Source: Lachnospiraceae bacterium
GTDB lineage: Bacteria > Bacillota > Clostridia > Lachnospirales > Lachnospiraceae
Reading direction: 5' to 3'
DNA: 64,000 nt
Assembly (NCBI GenBank): GCA_017618195.1
Contig: JAFZUW010000005.1
Coordinates: forward strand, 1-64,000
The position numbers and the translations under genes were made by a program. The notes under the pieces are model-generated. The model made no database searches, was not told the DNA's origin, and saw nothing but the letters and a program-made list of their open reading frames with translations. Positions 8,677 to 20,693 of this stretch are shown piece by piece. Each line of letters starts with the position of its first letter. The first letter of the stretch is position 1.

Positions 8677-9381
8677 ATGACAATGGAGACGGAACTTGAC
8701 CTGGGAATAAACGGATATGCCCGGTTTGAGCTGTTCGGAAAGACATTCTTTCTGACCAACACGCACATCGCGATCATTATCGTTGTTGCGGTGATTACCG
8801 TCCTTGCGGTTCTTGCGAACCGTGTCATTCGAAAAGCGGATCCCTCAAAGGCTCCCGGAAAGGTGCTTAACGTGATCGAGCTTGTGGTGGACGCCATTGA
8901 CGGCATTACGAAGTCCAACATGGGCGAGAAACACTTCCGCGGCTTCTGCAATTATATCGGAACGCTGATGATTTTCCTTGTGATCTCGAACACGATCGGG
9001 ATCTTCGGACTGCGTCCCCCGACAGCCGACTACGGCATCACATTCGGTCTTGCAATCATCACGTTCTTCTTAATCCACATCAACGGATTCCGTTACCAGA
9101 AGATGAAGCACGTGACCGACCTGTTCGACCCGTGGCCGCTTACCCCGATCAACGTGATCGGCGAGCTGGCGACACCGGTTTCGATGTCGCTTCGTCTGTT
9201 CGGTAATATTCTGAGCGGTACCATTATTATGGCTTTGATATACGGCCTTCTTCCGAAGTTCATGCTTCTGTTCTGGCCGGGTGTCCTGCATATCTACTTC
9301 GACCTGTTCTCGGGCGCCATCCAGGCATTTGTATTCAGCATGCTGACGATGGTATTTATCGCCAAGAACTTCGATGACTGA
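8677..9381 (+). CDS. atpB: F0F1 ATP synthase subunit a
   Basis: 234 residues and five to six membrane helices. Subunit a forms the two ion half-channels against the c-ring. The signature SMSLRLFGNILSGTIIM carries the essential Arg at about residue 172. ATG 8677 has an AGAGGTGA site; an alternative ATG lies two codons in. It is separated from atpE by 62 bp holding a UUCG-tetraloop hairpin. Confidence 0.95.
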   Translation: MTMETELDLGINGYARFELFGKTFFLTNTHIAIIIVVAVITVLAVLANRVIRKADPSKAPGKVLNVIELVVDAIDGITKSNMGEKHFRGFCNYIGTLMIFLVISNTIGIFGLRPPTADYGITFGLAIITFFLIHINGFRYQKMKHVTDLFDPWPLTPINVIGELATPVSMSLRLFGNILSGTIIMALIYGLLPKFMLLFWPGVLHIYFDLFSGAIQAFVFSMLTMVFIAKNFDD

Positions 9382-9390
9382 CGTGCCGTG

Positions 9391-9404
9391 CGGCCTTCGG
9401 GCCG
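9391..9404 (+). other. UUCG-tetraloop hairpin between atpB and atpE
   Basis: CGGCC (9391-9395) and GGCCG (9400-9404) enclose the loop TTCG, giving a C(UUCG)G tetraloop, among the most stable small RNA hairpins. No T-run follows, so it is not a terminator. It may protect or separate the atpE message segment. Confidence 0.5.
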
Positions 9405-9431
9405 GTAATTAAATCTGTATATCATTTTTAG

Positions 9432-9701
<270 letters not shown>

Positions 9702-9731
9702 ATTTGGGATCGCAGTAACGGAGGAATGATT

Positions 9732-10313
9732 GTGAGCAATTTGTTGTCATCCGGGCTTCTGTTTTTGGAGCAGTCCGCAGAAGAACCGGAAATGAAAGAC
9801 AAAATATTTGCCCTCGACTGGCAGCTTGTTTTCGACGCCCTCATCGTGGCGGCTGCCGTATTCTTTCTGTTCTTCCTTCTGTCCTACCTGGTATTCAACC
9901 CTGCGCGGGATCTGATGCGCAAGCGTCAGGAAATGATCGCGCAGAACATTGCGGATGCCGATAAGGAGAAGGAGGAGGCGCTTGCCTTCAAGAAAGAGTA
10001 CGACGCGCGTCTTAAGAACGTTGAGACCGAAGCGGACGGAATCCTTGCGGATGCCAGAAGAAGAGCCAAGGGCAGGGAAGAGGCCATTATCAACGCCGCA
10101 CACGAAGAGTCTGCGCGCATCATGGCGCGGACCAAAACCGAGGTTGAGCTTGAGAAGAGCAGGGCAAAGGATGAGATCAAGCAGGAGATCATCGCTGTCG
10201 CAGGCGAAATGGCAGGCCGTTTCATCTCGGAGAAGATGGACGCTTCCAAGCAGGCCTTGATCGTGGACGATGTGATCCGTGAGATGGGAGAAGAAACATG
10301 GCGGCAGGAGTAG
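9732..10313 (+). CDS. atpF: F0F1 ATP synthase subunit b
   Basis: 193 residues: one membrane helix (about 34-55) followed by a long charged helix to the C-terminus. This is the peripheral stalk, joining subunit a to the F1 head through delta. I prefer GTG 9732 because GGAGG (9720-9724) lies 7 nt upstream; ATG 9726 is too close to that site. It overlaps atpH by 16 nt. Confidence 0.92.
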   Translation: MSNLLSSGLLFLEQSAEEPEMKDKIFALDWQLVFDALIVAAAVFFLFFLLSYLVFNPARDLMRKRQEMIAQNIADADKEKEEALAFKKEYDARLKNVETEADGILADARRRAKGREEAIINAAHEESARIMARTKTEVELEKSRAKDEIKQEIIAVAGEMAGRFISEKMDASKQALIVDDVIREMGEETWRQE

Positions 10314-10849
10314 TTTCCGGAACATACGGTCACGCACTCTTTGAGCTGGCCGTGGAACAGAATGAAATCGACAGTCTCATGGGAGAAGCCGAGATCGTGG
10401 AGGAAGTGCTTCGGGAGTGTCCGGAGTTTACGAACCTCTTAGATCACCCGCGGATCGGTGTGGAGCAGAAGACGGCGCTTGTCGAGGAAGCATTCGGCGG
10501 CCGTGTCAGCAGCAACATGACCGGTTTCCTGATCATTCTCGTGAAGAATGACAGACAGCGCGAAATCCGTTCCTCGCTCGCCGAATTTATCGCCGAGGTG
10601 AAGGAATACCGCCGCATCGGCGTGTGCCGCGTCGTGTCCGCGCTTCCGCTTTCCGACGATCAGAAGAAGCGTCTTACCGACCGTCTGATCGAGACGACGT
10701 CGTATCGTGTTTTCGAGATGGATTACCGTGTGGATCCGAAGCTGATCGGCGGTATGACGATACAGATCGGAGACCGCGTACTGGATTCCAGTATCCGTTC
10801 CAAACTGAACGGGCTGAAGAAGACGCTTCAGGCCGTATCCGTTGAATAG
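10298..10849 (+). CDS. atpH: F0F1 ATP synthase subunit delta
   Basis: 183 residues, the OSCP/delta family. N-terminal helical domain from [10 protein letters not shown]-terminal signature [21 protein letters not shown] near residues 148-168. It connects the b stalk to the top of the alpha3beta3 head. It starts within the end of atpF, suggesting translational coupling. Confidence 0.94.
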   Translation: MAAGVVSGTYGHALFELAVEQNEIDSLMGEAEIVEEVLRECPEFTNLLDHPRIGVEQKTALVEEAFGGRVSSNMTGFLIILVKNDRQREIRSSLAEFIAEVKEYRRIGVCRVVSALPLSDDQKKRLTDRLIETTSYRVFEMDYRVDPKLIGGMTIQIGDRVLDSSIRSKLNGLKKTLQAVSVE

Positions 10850-10880
10850 CAGTGATTATCCAGAAAGAAGGTACAAGAAC

Positions 10881-12392
10881 TTGAATTTGAAACCGCAGGA
10901 AATCAGTTCCGTCATCAAGGAACAGATCCGTAGATATAACGCGGTTCTCTCCGTTTCGGATGTCGGTACCGTCATCCAGGTGGCGGACGGAATCGCCCGT
11001 ATTCACGGGTTGGAAAATGCCATGCAGGGCGAACTCTTGGAGTTTCCGGGTGAAGTGTACGGCATGGTCATGAACCTCGAGCAGGACAACGTCGGTGCCG
11101 TTCTTCTCGGTGATTCTTCCGCAATCCGCGAAGGAGATACCGTAAAGACGACGGGCCGCGTGGTAGAGGTTCCCGTCGGCGACTGCATGCTCGGACGTGT
11201 CGTTAACGCACTCGGCCAGCCGATCGACGGCAAAGGACCGATCAACGCGGCGAACTACCGCCAGGTAGAGCGTGTCGCAAGCGGCGTTATCAGCCGTAAG
11301 AGCGTTGACACTCCGCTTCAGACCGGTATTAAGGCAATCGACTCGATGGTTCCGATCGGCCGCGGACAGCGTGAGCTGATCATCGGCGACCGTCAGACCG
11401 GAAAGACCGCGATCGCGATCGATACGATCATCAACCAGAAGGGCCAGGACGTGAACTGCATCTATGTAGCGATCGGCCAGAAGGCTTCCACGGTTGCCGG
11501 TATTGTTAAGACTTTGAATGAATACGGCGCTATGGCGTACACGACCGTCGTTGCGGCGGCCGCGAGCGAACTCGCACCGTTACAGTATATTGCTCCTTAT
11601 GCGGGATGCGCAATGGGAGAAGAATGGATGGAGCAGGGCAAGGACGTGCTGATCATTTACGATGATCTCAGTAAGCACGCGGCGGCATACCGTACACTTT
11701 CCCTTCTTCTTAAGAGACCTCCGGGGCGTGAAGCTTACCCCGGTGACGTATTCTACCTGCACAGCCGTCTGCTGGAGCGTGCCGCGAAGCTTTCCGATAA
11801 GCTCGGCGGCGGTTCCCTGACCGCGCTTCCGATCATCGAGACGCAGGCAGGCGACGTTTCCGCTTACATTCCGACCAACGTAATTTCCATTACGGACGGT
11901 CAGATTTATCTTGAAACCGAAATGTTCAACTCCGGTTTCCGTCCGGCCGTTAACGCCGGCCTTTCCGTATCCCGAGTAGGCGGTGCGGCGCAGATCAAGG
12001 CGATGAAGAAGATTGCCGGACCGATCCGTATCGAGCTCGCACAGTACCGTGAGCTTGCCGCTTTCTCCCAGTTCGGTTCGGACCTCGATGCCGACACGAA
12101 GGAGAAGCTTGCACAGGGCGAACGTATCCGCGAGATCTTAAAGCAGCCGCAGTACAAGCCGATGAGCGTTGCCGAGCAGGTTATCATCATCTATGCGGCA
12201 ACCAAGAAGTATCTGCTGGACATTCCGGTAAGCAGAGTGCTTGAATTCGAGTCCGCGCTTCTGAATCTGATCTATTCGAAGTATGCGGAGATCGAGGAGA
12301 GCATCCGTACGGAAAAGGTGATCACACCCGAGACCGAGAAGCTGCTCGTCAAAGCAATCGAGCAGTGCAAGGCAGACTTTTTGAATGGCTGA
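10881..12392 (+). CDS. atpA: F0F1 ATP synthase subunit alpha
   Basis: 503 residues. The non-catalytic nucleotide-binding subunit of F1. P-loop GDRQTGKT near residues 168-175; the family signature near [13 protein letters not shown] (about 354-366) is also present. I start at TTG 10881 ([16 protein letters not shown]), which has AGAAGG 9 nt upstream and aligns with family N-termini; the frame is open to TTG 10842 inside atpH. Confidence 0.96.
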   Translation: MNLKPQEISSVIKEQIRRYNAVLSVSDVGTVIQVADGIARIHGLENAMQGELLEFPGEVYGMVMNLEQDNVGAVLLGDSSAIREGDTVKTTGRVVEVPVGDCMLGRVVNALGQPIDGKGPINAANYRQVERVASGVISRKSVDTPLQTGIKAIDSMVPIGRGQRELIIGDRQTGKTAIAIDTIINQKGQDVNCIYVAIGQKASTVAGIVKTLNEYGAMAYTTVVAAAASELAPLQYIAPYAGCAMGEEWMEQGKDVLIIYDDLSKHAAAYRTLSLLLKRPPGREAYPGDVFYLHSRLLERAAKLSDKLGGGSLTALPIIETQAGDVSAYIPTNVISITDGQIYLETEMFNSGFRPAVNAGLSVSRVGGAAQIKAMKKIAGPIRIELAQYRELAAFSQFGSDLDADTKEKLAQGERIREILKQPQYKPMSVAEQVIIIYAATKKYLLDIPVSRVLEFESALLNLIYSKYAEIEESIRTEKVITPETEKLLVKAIEQCKADFLNG

Positions 12393-12414
12393 CAGATAGG
12401 AGAGAAACTACGCT

Positions 12415-14711
<2,297 letters not shown>

Positions 14712-14717
14712 GCAATC

Positions 14718-15116
14718 GTGGACGAGAAACACTTAAAACTGAATGTATATTCCCCGACCAGGATCTTCTTCGAAGGTGAGGCGGAGTTCGTGGAATTTGT
14801 CACGACCGAAGGCGAGCTCGGAATCTATCCGAACCATATTCCGCTGACGGCGGTTGTGGCGCCCGGAATCCTGAAGATCACCGAGGACGGCAAGGTCCGT
14901 GAGGCAACGCTTCTCGACGGCTTTGTGACGGTCCTTCCGGACGAGATCACGATCCTTTCGGAAGCGTGCGAATGGCCGGAGGAGATTGATATTCACCGCG
15001 CCGAGGAAGCAAAGATCCGTGCCGAGCGTAAGCTTGCCATGGAGCAGACGGTACGGGATGAGCTCGCACTGCGCAGGGCACTTGTGCGCATGCAGCTTGC
15101 AAGCAAATACAAGTAG
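14718..15116 (+). CDS. atpC: F0F1 ATP synthase subunit epsilon
   Basis: 132 residues: an N-terminal beta sandwich (VTTEGELGIYPNHIPLTA signature region) and C-terminal helices (EEAKIRAERKLAMEQT). It couples and inhibits the rotor. GTG start. Last gene of the atp operon; an inverted repeat follows at 15124. Confidence 0.94.
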   Translation: MDEKHLKLNVYSPTRIFFEGEAEFVEFVTTEGELGIYPNHIPLTAVVAPGILKITEDGKVREATLLDGFVTVLPDEITILSEACEWPEEIDIHRAEEAKIRAERKLAMEQTVRDELALRRALVRMQLASKYK

Positions 15117-15123
15117 TTATGAC

Positions 15124-15149
15124 ATGCCACCTGTGCAAGCAGGTGGCAT
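15124..15149 (+). terminator. Hairpin at the end of the atp operon
   Basis: ATGCCACCTG (15124-15133) pairs perfectly with CAGGTGGCAT (15140-15149) around a 6-nt loop. The following TGGTTATTATTC is only moderately U-rich, so termination may be partial with read-through into rapZ. Confidence 0.55.
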
Positions 15150-15213
15150 ATGGTTATTATTCGGAAGGCATATCCGGCTTGTCCGCCGTGTGCCTGTAAC
15201 GAGGAGGAACAGC

Positions 15214-16083
15214 ATGGCCCTGATAGTTGTGACCGGACTTTCCGGCGCGGGCAAATCGATTGCGATCAATGCGCTCGAGGATATGGGATACTATTGCGTG
15301 GATAACCTGCCGCCGAAGTTTCTCGTGAGTTTTGCGGATCTGTACGGAATGTCGGAGAGCAACCGCGAGAAGAAGATCGCGACGGTAGTTGACATCCGCG
15401 GCATGAGCATGTTCGATGATTTCTTCCAGGCGATGGAAGACCTTAAGCATAAGCGTTATCCGTACCGTATCCTGTTTCTGGATGCGGACACGCAGACGCT
15501 GATCGGCCGGTACAAATACACCCGCAGGCGCCATCCTCTGATGGAGGACGACAATCTGTCGCTTGAGCAGGCAATCGCGAAGGAACGTGATTTCATGAAG
15601 CCGACGAGAGACCGCGCCGATTACATCGTGGATACGTCCGCACTGAAGCCGATGCAGCTTCGTGAGAAGATTGTAAGCCTTGTCGGAGAGCGGCCGGAAG
15701 AGCAGACGATGGTAATCCGGACCGTATCGTTCGGATTTACGAAGGAAGGGCTTCCTTCGGATGCGGACCTCGTATTTGACGTCCGTTGTCTGCCGAATCC
15801 TTATTACGTGGACGAGCTGAAGCACCACACGGGGCTTGAGGAGTGCATTCAGAGCTATGTGATGGGATTTGACGAAAGCAAAGAATACTTTAAGCGCATT
15901 ACCGAGATGATCACGTACCTGCTTCCGTATTACCGGAAGGAAGGAAAGAGCGAACTCGTGGTCGCGTTCGGCTGTACCGGCGGCAGACACCGCTCGGTAT
16001 GCTTCGCGGAGAAGTTCGCGGAATACATGCGCGCGCAGGGGTGCAGGGTACTTGTATCCCATGTCGAGCTCGATAAAAACTGA
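15214..16083 (+). CDS. rapZ: RNase adapter / nucleotide-binding protein RapZ (YvcJ family)
   Basis: 289 residues. P-loop GLSGAGKS (about 8-15), Walker-B-like ILFLDA, and the C-terminal family signature FGCTGGRHRSVCFAEK (about 250-265). In E. coli RapZ senses glucosamine-6-phosphate and guides sRNA decay, controlling GlmS. The basic RNA-binding tail of the enteric protein is absent here, as in other Firmicutes, so the role is likely different. The usual yvcK and whiA neighbours are missing; instead it leads a galE-mtnN-TSCPD-murG run, linking it to UDP-GlcNAc use. Start chosen at ATG after GAGGAGG. Confidence 0.9.
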   Translation: MALIVVTGLSGAGKSIAINALEDMGYYCVDNLPPKFLVSFADLYGMSESNREKKIATVVDIRGMSMFDDFFQAMEDLKHKRYPYRILFLDADTQTLIGRYKYTRRRHPLMEDDNLSLEQAIAKERDFMKPTRDRADYIVDTSALKPMQLREKIVSLVGERPEEQTMVIRTVSFGFTKEGLPSDADLVFDVRCLPNPYYVDELKHHTGLEECIQSYVMGFDESKEYFKRITEMITYLLPYYRKEGKSELVVAFGCTGGRHRSVCFAEKFAEYMRAQGCRVLVSHVELDKN

Positions 16084-16103
16084 TGCAAAAAGGGAGAAGG
16101 AAC

Positions 16104-17135
16104 ATGGCTATTTTACTTGCGGGCGGGGCCGGCTACATCGGTTCCCATACGGCGGTTGAGATGATTGAAGCCGGATACGACGTCGTGATTGTTGACGACT
16201 TTTATAACAGCAGCGCCGAGTCGGTGAGACGCGTTGAGAAGATTACCGGAAAGAAGATTCCGCTGTATGAGGCGGACGTTACCGATGCCGAGGCGCTTCG
16301 GGGCATATTTGCCGCCGAGAAGATCGAGGCGGTCGTACACTTTGCCGGAATGAAGGCGGTCGGCGAGTCGGTAGAGAAGCCGCTAATGTATTACGAGAAC
16401 AACCTCGGAACGACGTTCGCGCTTTTGAAGGTCATGAAGGAATTCGGCTGTCACCGGTTCATCTTCAGTTCGTCCGCGACCGTTTACGGAGATCCGGACA
16501 GCCTTCCGCTTTACGAGACGTCGCCGAAGAAAATGTGCACCAATCCGTACGGCTGGACCAAATGGATGATCGAGCAGATTCTGATGGATGCGGCCAATGC
16601 CGATCCCGAACTGAGCGTCGTGCTGCTCCGGTACTTCAACCCGATCGGAGCGCATCCGAGCGGATTGATCGGAGAGGATCCGAAAGGCATTCCGAACAAC
16701 CTGTTTCCGTTCGTAGCGCAGGTTGCGGTCGGAATCCGCGATCATTTGAACGTGTTCGGAAACGATTATCCGACACCCGACGGAACATGCATCCGCGACT
16801 ATATTCATGTCGTTGATCTCGCGAAGGGACATGTGTGTGCCGTCCGTTATGCGGCGGAACATACCGGAACCGAAATCGTCAACCTCGGAACCGGAAACGG
16901 CTACAGCGTTCTTGAAATGGTGCAGGCGTTTGAACGGGTGAACGGCATCAAGATCCCTTATGTAATCGCACCGCGCCGCCCCGGAGATGCTGCGGTAAGC
17001 TACGCAAATGCGGACAAGGCGCTTAAGCTGTTCGGCTGGAAGGCGGAGCGCACGCTTGAAGATATGTGCAGAGATACCTGGAAGTGGCAGTCACAGAATC
17101 CGAACGGATATGCGGACGCCGGAAAAGGAGAATGA
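16104..17135 (+). CDS. galE: UDP-glucose 4-epimerase
   Basis: 343 residues. Extended short-chain dehydrogenase. NAD-binding GGAGYIGSHTA at the N-terminus, FSSSATVYG with the catalytic Ser/Thr, and the catalytic YxxxK motif in NPYGWTKWMIEQ. It interconverts UDP-glucose/UDP-galactose and, in some forms, the GlcNAc pair. ATG 16104 has a GGGAGAAGG site; the frame begins 7 codons earlier at the rapZ stop. mtnN begins 1 bp after its stop. Confidence 0.94.
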   Translation: MAILLAGGAGYIGSHTAVEMIEAGYDVVIVDDFYNSSAESVRRVEKITGKKIPLYEADVTDAEALRGIFAAEKIEAVVHFAGMKAVGESVEKPLMYYENNLGTTFALLKVMKEFGCHRFIFSSSATVYGDPDSLPLYETSPKKMCTNPYGWTKWMIEQILMDAANADPELSVVLLRYFNPIGAHPSGLIGEDPKGIPNNLFPFVAQVAVGIRDHLNVFGNDYPTPDGTCIRDYIHVVDLAKGHVCAVRYAAEHTGTEIVNLGTGNGYSVLEMVQAFERVNGIKIPYVIAPRRPGDAAVSYANADKALKLFGWKAERTLEDMCRDTWKWQSQNPNGYADAGKGE

Positions 17136-17136
17136 G

Positions 17137-17832
17137 ATGATCGGAATCATCGGAGCAATGGAAGTCGAAGTTGAAAAACTTCGTGACGCAATGGACATTA
17201 CAGGTAAGCAAAATGTAGCGGGAATGGTATTCTACTGCGGTAGAATAAACGATGCCGAAGTCGTTTTGGTCCGTTCCGGCGTAGGAAAGGTCAACGCGGC
17301 GATCTGCACGCAGATCCTGTGTGATCTGTACGGCGTGGATATTGTTTTGAACACCGGAATCGCCGGTTCTCTGTGTGCCGATATCAACATCGGCGACATC
17401 GTAATCTCGACCGATGCCGTTCAGCATGATATGGACGCGAGATATTTCGGCTATGATCCGGGTGTGATCCCGCAGCAGGACGTATCCGTATTTGCTGCGG
17501 ACACGGAACTTGCGGACAAGGCGGAGCAGGCATGCAGACGCGTGAATCCGGAAATCGGTGTATTCCGAGGAAGAGTGCTTTCAGGCGACCAGTTTATCGC
17601 GGAAAAGGCGAAGAAGGAATGGCTCGCGGACACATTTTCCGGACTGTGTACCGAGATGGAAGGAGCGGCAATCGCGCATGCGGCGCACCGCAACGGCGTA
17701 CCGTTTCTGATCATCCGCGCGATATCGGACAAAGCGGATGACTCCGCGACTGAGGATTATGCGACCTTTGAGGCGAAAGCCGTTGATCATATGGTGAAAC
17801 TCACACTGGAATTGCTGAAGGAGGAAGAATAA
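17137..17832 (+). CDS. mtnN: 5'-methylthioadenosine/S-adenosylhomocysteine nucleosidase
   Basis: 231 residues, the usual length. It hydrolyses MTA and SAH to adenine plus the thio-ribose product in methionine salvage and methyl-cycle detoxification. Motifs: GIIGAMEVEVEKL at the N-terminus, NTGIAGSL, FRGRVLSGDQFI, the substrate-binding CTEMEGAAIAHAA with catalytic Glu region, and IRAISDKADD containing the catalytic Asp. Start ATG 17137 follows AAAAGGAG. It overlaps the next gene by one base (TAATG). Confidence 0.94.
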   Translation: MIGIIGAMEVEVEKLRDAMDITGKQNVAGMVFYCGRINDAEVVLVRSGVGKVNAAICTQILCDLYGVDIVLNTGIAGSLCADINIGDIVISTDAVQHDMDARYFGYDPGVIPQQDVSVFAADTELADKAEQACRRVNPEIGVFRGRVLSGDQFIAEKAKKEWLADTFSGLCTEMEGAAIAHAAHRNGVPFLIIRAISDKADDSATEDYATFEAKAVDHMVKLTLELLKEEE

Positions 17833-18080
17833 TGGTTTATACGACATCGGGAACCTGCTCCCGCGAGATTCATTATGACATCGTGGAAGAGAATGGTAAG
17901 AAAGTAGTCAGAAACGTCCGCTACATCGGCGGCTGCAACGGAAACCTGCAGGGCATTTCAAAGCTCGTGGAAGGTCTTCCGGTAGAAGAAGTTGTTGAGA
18001 AACTGAAGGGCATCCGCTGCGGATACAAGTCCACCTCCTGTCCGGACCAGCTGGCACGGGCTCTTTCCCAGGAGTTATAA
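17832..18080 (+). CDS. TSCPD-domain protein, four-cysteine small form
   Basis: 82 residues. Contains TSGTCSREIHYDIV, GGCNGNLQGISKLVEG and the signature STSCPDQLARAL near the C-terminus; cysteines at about 9, 33, 62 and 69 could bind metal. TSCPD domains also occur at the C-terminus of some ribonucleotide reductases, but the stand-alone form has no established function. It is tightly coupled to mtnN and precedes murG by 40 bp. Confidence 0.82.
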   Translation: MVYTTSGTCSREIHYDIVEENGKKVVRNVRYIGGCNGNLQGISKLVEGLPVEEVVEKLKGIRCGYKSTSCPDQLARALSQEL

Positions 18081-18120
18081 AATGCGCCGGAAGGCATGCT
18101 CGTAAAGGAGTACGGACACA

Positions 18121-19182
18121 ATGAAGAAGATTGTTCTGACAGGCGGCGGAACGGCGGGACACGTCACGCCCAATATTGCACTGCTTGACCGCCTTAAGGA
18201 AGAAGGATTTGAAATCAGTTATATCGGTTCGAAGGACGGCATTGAAAAACAGCTGATCGAGAACCTCGGAATCCCCTATTACGGGATTTCGTCGGGCAAA
18301 CTGCGCAGGTATTTTTCGTGGAAGAATTTTACCGACCCGTTTCGGGTTTTGAGCGGCTGCCGGGAGGCGAAGAAGCTGATGAAACAGCTGAAACCGGACA
18401 TCGTCTTTTCAAAAGGCGGTTTCGTGACGGTTCCGGTTGTCCGGGCCGCAGCCAAATGCAAAGTCCCCGTCGTCAGTCACGAGTCGGATATGACACCCGG
18501 TCTTGCCAATAAGATCGGCATGCGTTACGCAACCAAGATCTGCTGCAATTTCCCGGAAACGCTTGCGAAACTCGGCGACAAAGGAATTCATACCGGCACG
18601 CCGATCCGCAGCGAACTGTTCCGCGGAACGAGGGAGGCAGGGCTTAAATATGCGGGATTTCCGGATGATAAGCCGGTTGTTCTCGTAGTAGGCGGAAGCA
18701 CCGGAGCGGTCCGCGTCAACGAAGCGGTGAGAGGCGTTCTGCCGGAGCTGTTGAAAGAATTCCGCGTGATTCATCTGTGCGGCAAAGGAAAGAGCGACCC
18801 TTCTTACGGCGGTATCGACGGATACGTTCAGATCGAGTACTGCGACAAGGAGATGAAGGACGTGCTGGCAGCAGCCGACATTGTCATCTCGCGTGCGGGT
18901 GCCAATGCCATCTGCGAGCTTCTCGCACTGCATAAGCCGAACCTGCTGATCCCGCTTTCGGCGGAAGCAAGCCGCGGCGACCAGATCCTCAATGCTGCTT
19001 CATTTGAGAAGCAGGGCTTCAGTATGGTCCTTGAGGAGCAAAAGACCGACCCTAAGACGCTTCTTGAGGCAGTCCGCAAGCTCTACGCGGAGCGCGAAGA
19101 GTACCGTGCGCGTATGGCGCAGAGCGAAAGTTCGGACGCAACCGAAACAATCGTGAAGCTGCTGTGCAGCCTTGCAAAATAG
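18121..19182 (+). CDS. murG: UDP-GlcNAc:lipid I N-acetylglucosaminyltransferase MurG
   Basis: 353 residues, GT28 family. It makes lipid II at the cytoplasmic membrane face. Motifs: GGGTAGHVTPNIAL at the N-terminus (family GGTGGHxxP with Ala for one Gly), FSKGGFVTVPVV, and the acceptor/nucleotide region SRAGANAICELLALHKPNLLIP (read in two parts around residues 258-279). Usually found in the dcw cluster; here it stands alone behind rapZ-galE-mtnN. A dedicated terminator follows at 19205. Confidence 0.9.
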   Translation: MKKIVLTGGGTAGHVTPNIALLDRLKEEGFEISYIGSKDGIEKQLIENLGIPYYGISSGKLRRYFSWKNFTDPFRVLSGCREAKKLMKQLKPDIVFSKGGFVTVPVVRAAAKCKVPVVSHESDMTPGLANKIGMRYATKICCNFPETLAKLGDKGIHTGTPIRSELFRGTREAGLKYAGFPDDKPVVLVVGGSTGAVRVNEAVRGVLPELLKEFRVIHLCGKGKSDPSYGGIDGYVQIEYCDKEMKDVLAAADIVISRAGANAICELLALHKPNLLIPLSAEASRGDQILNAASFEKQGFSMVLEEQKTDPKTLLEAVRKLYAEREEYRARMAQSESSDATETIVKLLCSLAK

Positions 19183-19204
19183 AACGGAGATAAGATGAAA
19201 ATAA

Positions 19205-19242
19205 GCGCCGACCCGGGATCCCCGACTCGGCGCCTTTTTTTA
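19205..19242 (+). terminator. Intrinsic terminator after murG
   Basis: GCGCCGA (19205-19211) pairs with TCGGCGC (19227-19233); CTTTTTTTATT follows. Confidence 0.85.
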
Positions 19243-19265
19243 TTCTTGTTCTCTGAATGCAGAGT

Positions 19266-20609
19266 TTATTTTAACAGATCTTCATCAAAGAAGAAGGCTG
19301 TCCTTTCGTTGTTCGGTCCTTTTGAGAACTCGATCCATTCATAAACATAATCGGTATTGTTTCTGCTTGCATGGATCAGGTTGCCGTTCTCATCATATTG
19401 AAACGTTTCAGACTCGGTGCCGTTACTGTCCTCAACCTTGAGAAGCCGTCCCTTTTCGTCATAACGGTAGGTAACCGTGTCGTATTTGCTGCCTTTTGCA
19501 TCCTCAGACCAGATGCGGAGATACCGGCCGTCCGCCGCATGCTCCTCAAAGCGTTTCGAGCTGATTACGCCGTCCGCCGAATAATAGGTGGTGGTTTCCA
19601 GGTATCGTCCGGACTCGTCAGCCGGTGACCTTTTCCCGTGCAGCGAAGCGTAGCCTTCGACGGCATAGCTGAAGAATTCAATCCTTTGGTTTTCGGAATC
19701 ATAGATGTTCCGGTCGGTCTCGTGTCCGGTTATGTCGTAAGTGGATTCAATCCGTGATCCGTCATCCAGGTAAGTCACTTTCATATTCAGAAAAGTCTTC
19801 TTTGAGCCGGTACCGGCGGGAGAGTAGATTTCCGTAACCCGGCCCTCGGAATCACGGGGATTGCCTTTTTCATACAGGAGACTGTCCGGTCCGCCGTATG
19901 CTCCTCCGGAAAGATAATTCCAGCTGCCGCTTGTAATGAGGTGACCGAACGGGTCCTTTTTATATACGGTGATCATAGAAGGATCGCCGCTTTTAAGATA
20001 CTCCGTCATTATCAGTCTCTGCCCGTTATCCTCTATATCATACCGATAGTGATATATTATTTCTCCTCCGGGCAGATTCAACCCGTCCCGTAAAGCGAGG
20101 CCTTTGTAGTTGATGCAAACCTCACGGATGCCCGTTCCTTCGGAATTGTAAGACCGGGAAATAAGACTTTTCGTGAGCTGTTTTTCCGTAATAACGGTCG
20201 TGACCGGTTCGCCGTTCTCATAAGAGTAATCGATGGTGATCAGCCGGTCGGAGTCGAGTTTGGACGCAATCCGGACGCACCGCCCGAACTCGTCATAGCC
20301 GTAAGTAACCGTTCCGAGATCCGATTGCTTTTTGGTAAGGACATAAAGCGCAATTTTCTCGGGTTCTCCGGTTATTTCGGGGGTCGGTGTCGGCGTCTCG
20401 CCGGTAGGTTCCGCAGTCGGTGTCGGCGTCTCGCCGGTGGGTTCCGCGGTAGGCGTAATCACCGAAGGCGTTCCGGTAGGATGCGGGGTTTCGTCTGCTT
20501 CCGTGTGCTTTGTATGACCTGGCTTGTTCGTAAGAATTGCGACCGTAACGGCGCCGGTCACAATAAGCGCGGCGCACAAAAAGATGATAAGAAGTTTTCG
20601 ATTGTTCAT
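19266..20609 (-). CDS. Membrane-anchored YD-repeat (RHS-like) surface protein
   Basis: 447 residues. N-terminal hydrophobic anchor (LLIIFLCAALIVTGAVTVAIL), then a Thr/Pro stalk with repeated TAEPTGETPTP units (about 45-80), then a beta-rich ectodomain containing YD-type repeats such as VTYGYDEFGRCVRI, VTYRYDEKGRLLKV and FQYDENGNLIHAS. No toxin or RHS core cleavage motif is visible. ATG 20609 has a CGGAGGGAGA site; the frame extends 12 codons further. It follows the HIT gene on the same strand, with a hairpin between them. Function unknown; likely cell-envelope binding. Confidence 0.72.
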   Translation of the reverse strand: MNNRKLLIIFLCAALIVTGAVTVAILTNKPGHTKHTEADETPHPTGTPSVITPTAEPTGETPTPTAEPTGETPTPTPEITGEPEKIALYVLTKKQSDLGTVTYGYDEFGRCVRIASKLDSDRLITIDYSYENGEPVTTVITEKQLTKSLISRSYNSEGTGIREVCINYKGLALRDGLNLPGGEIIYHYRYDIEDNGQRLIMTEYLKSGDPSMITVYKKDPFGHLITSGSWNYLSGGAYGGPDSLLYEKGNPRDSEGRVTEIYSPAGTGSKKTFLNMKVTYLDDGSRIESTYDITGHETDRNIYDSENQRIEFFSYAVEGYASLHGKRSPADESGRYLETTTYYSADGVISSKRFEEHAADGRYLRIWSEDAKGSKYDTVTYRYDEKGRLLKVEDSNGTESETFQYDENGNLIHASRNNTDYVYEWIEFSKGPNNERTAFFFDEDLLK

Positions 20610-20652
20610 TTCTCCCTCCGATGCCTTCCGAAAGGCATATTTCATACAAGAT

Positions 20653-20675
20653 AAGGGCGGCTTGCTGCCGCCCTT
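20653..20675 (-). terminator. Hairpin between the HIT gene and the YD-repeat gene
   Basis: AAGGGCGGC (20653-20661) pairs with GCCGCCCTT (20667-20675), 9 bp with a 5-nt loop. Read leftward the tail is ATCTTGTATG, weakly U-rich, so it may terminate only partly. Confidence 0.45.
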
Positions 20676-20693
20676 TCGATTTGATGGAAAATA

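Noticed and set aside
20380-20470. Short tandem repeats in the stalk of the YD-repeat gene, considered as CRISPR-like
   Set aside because: They are in frame, encode TAEPTGETPTP units, and lack unique spacers and associated genes.
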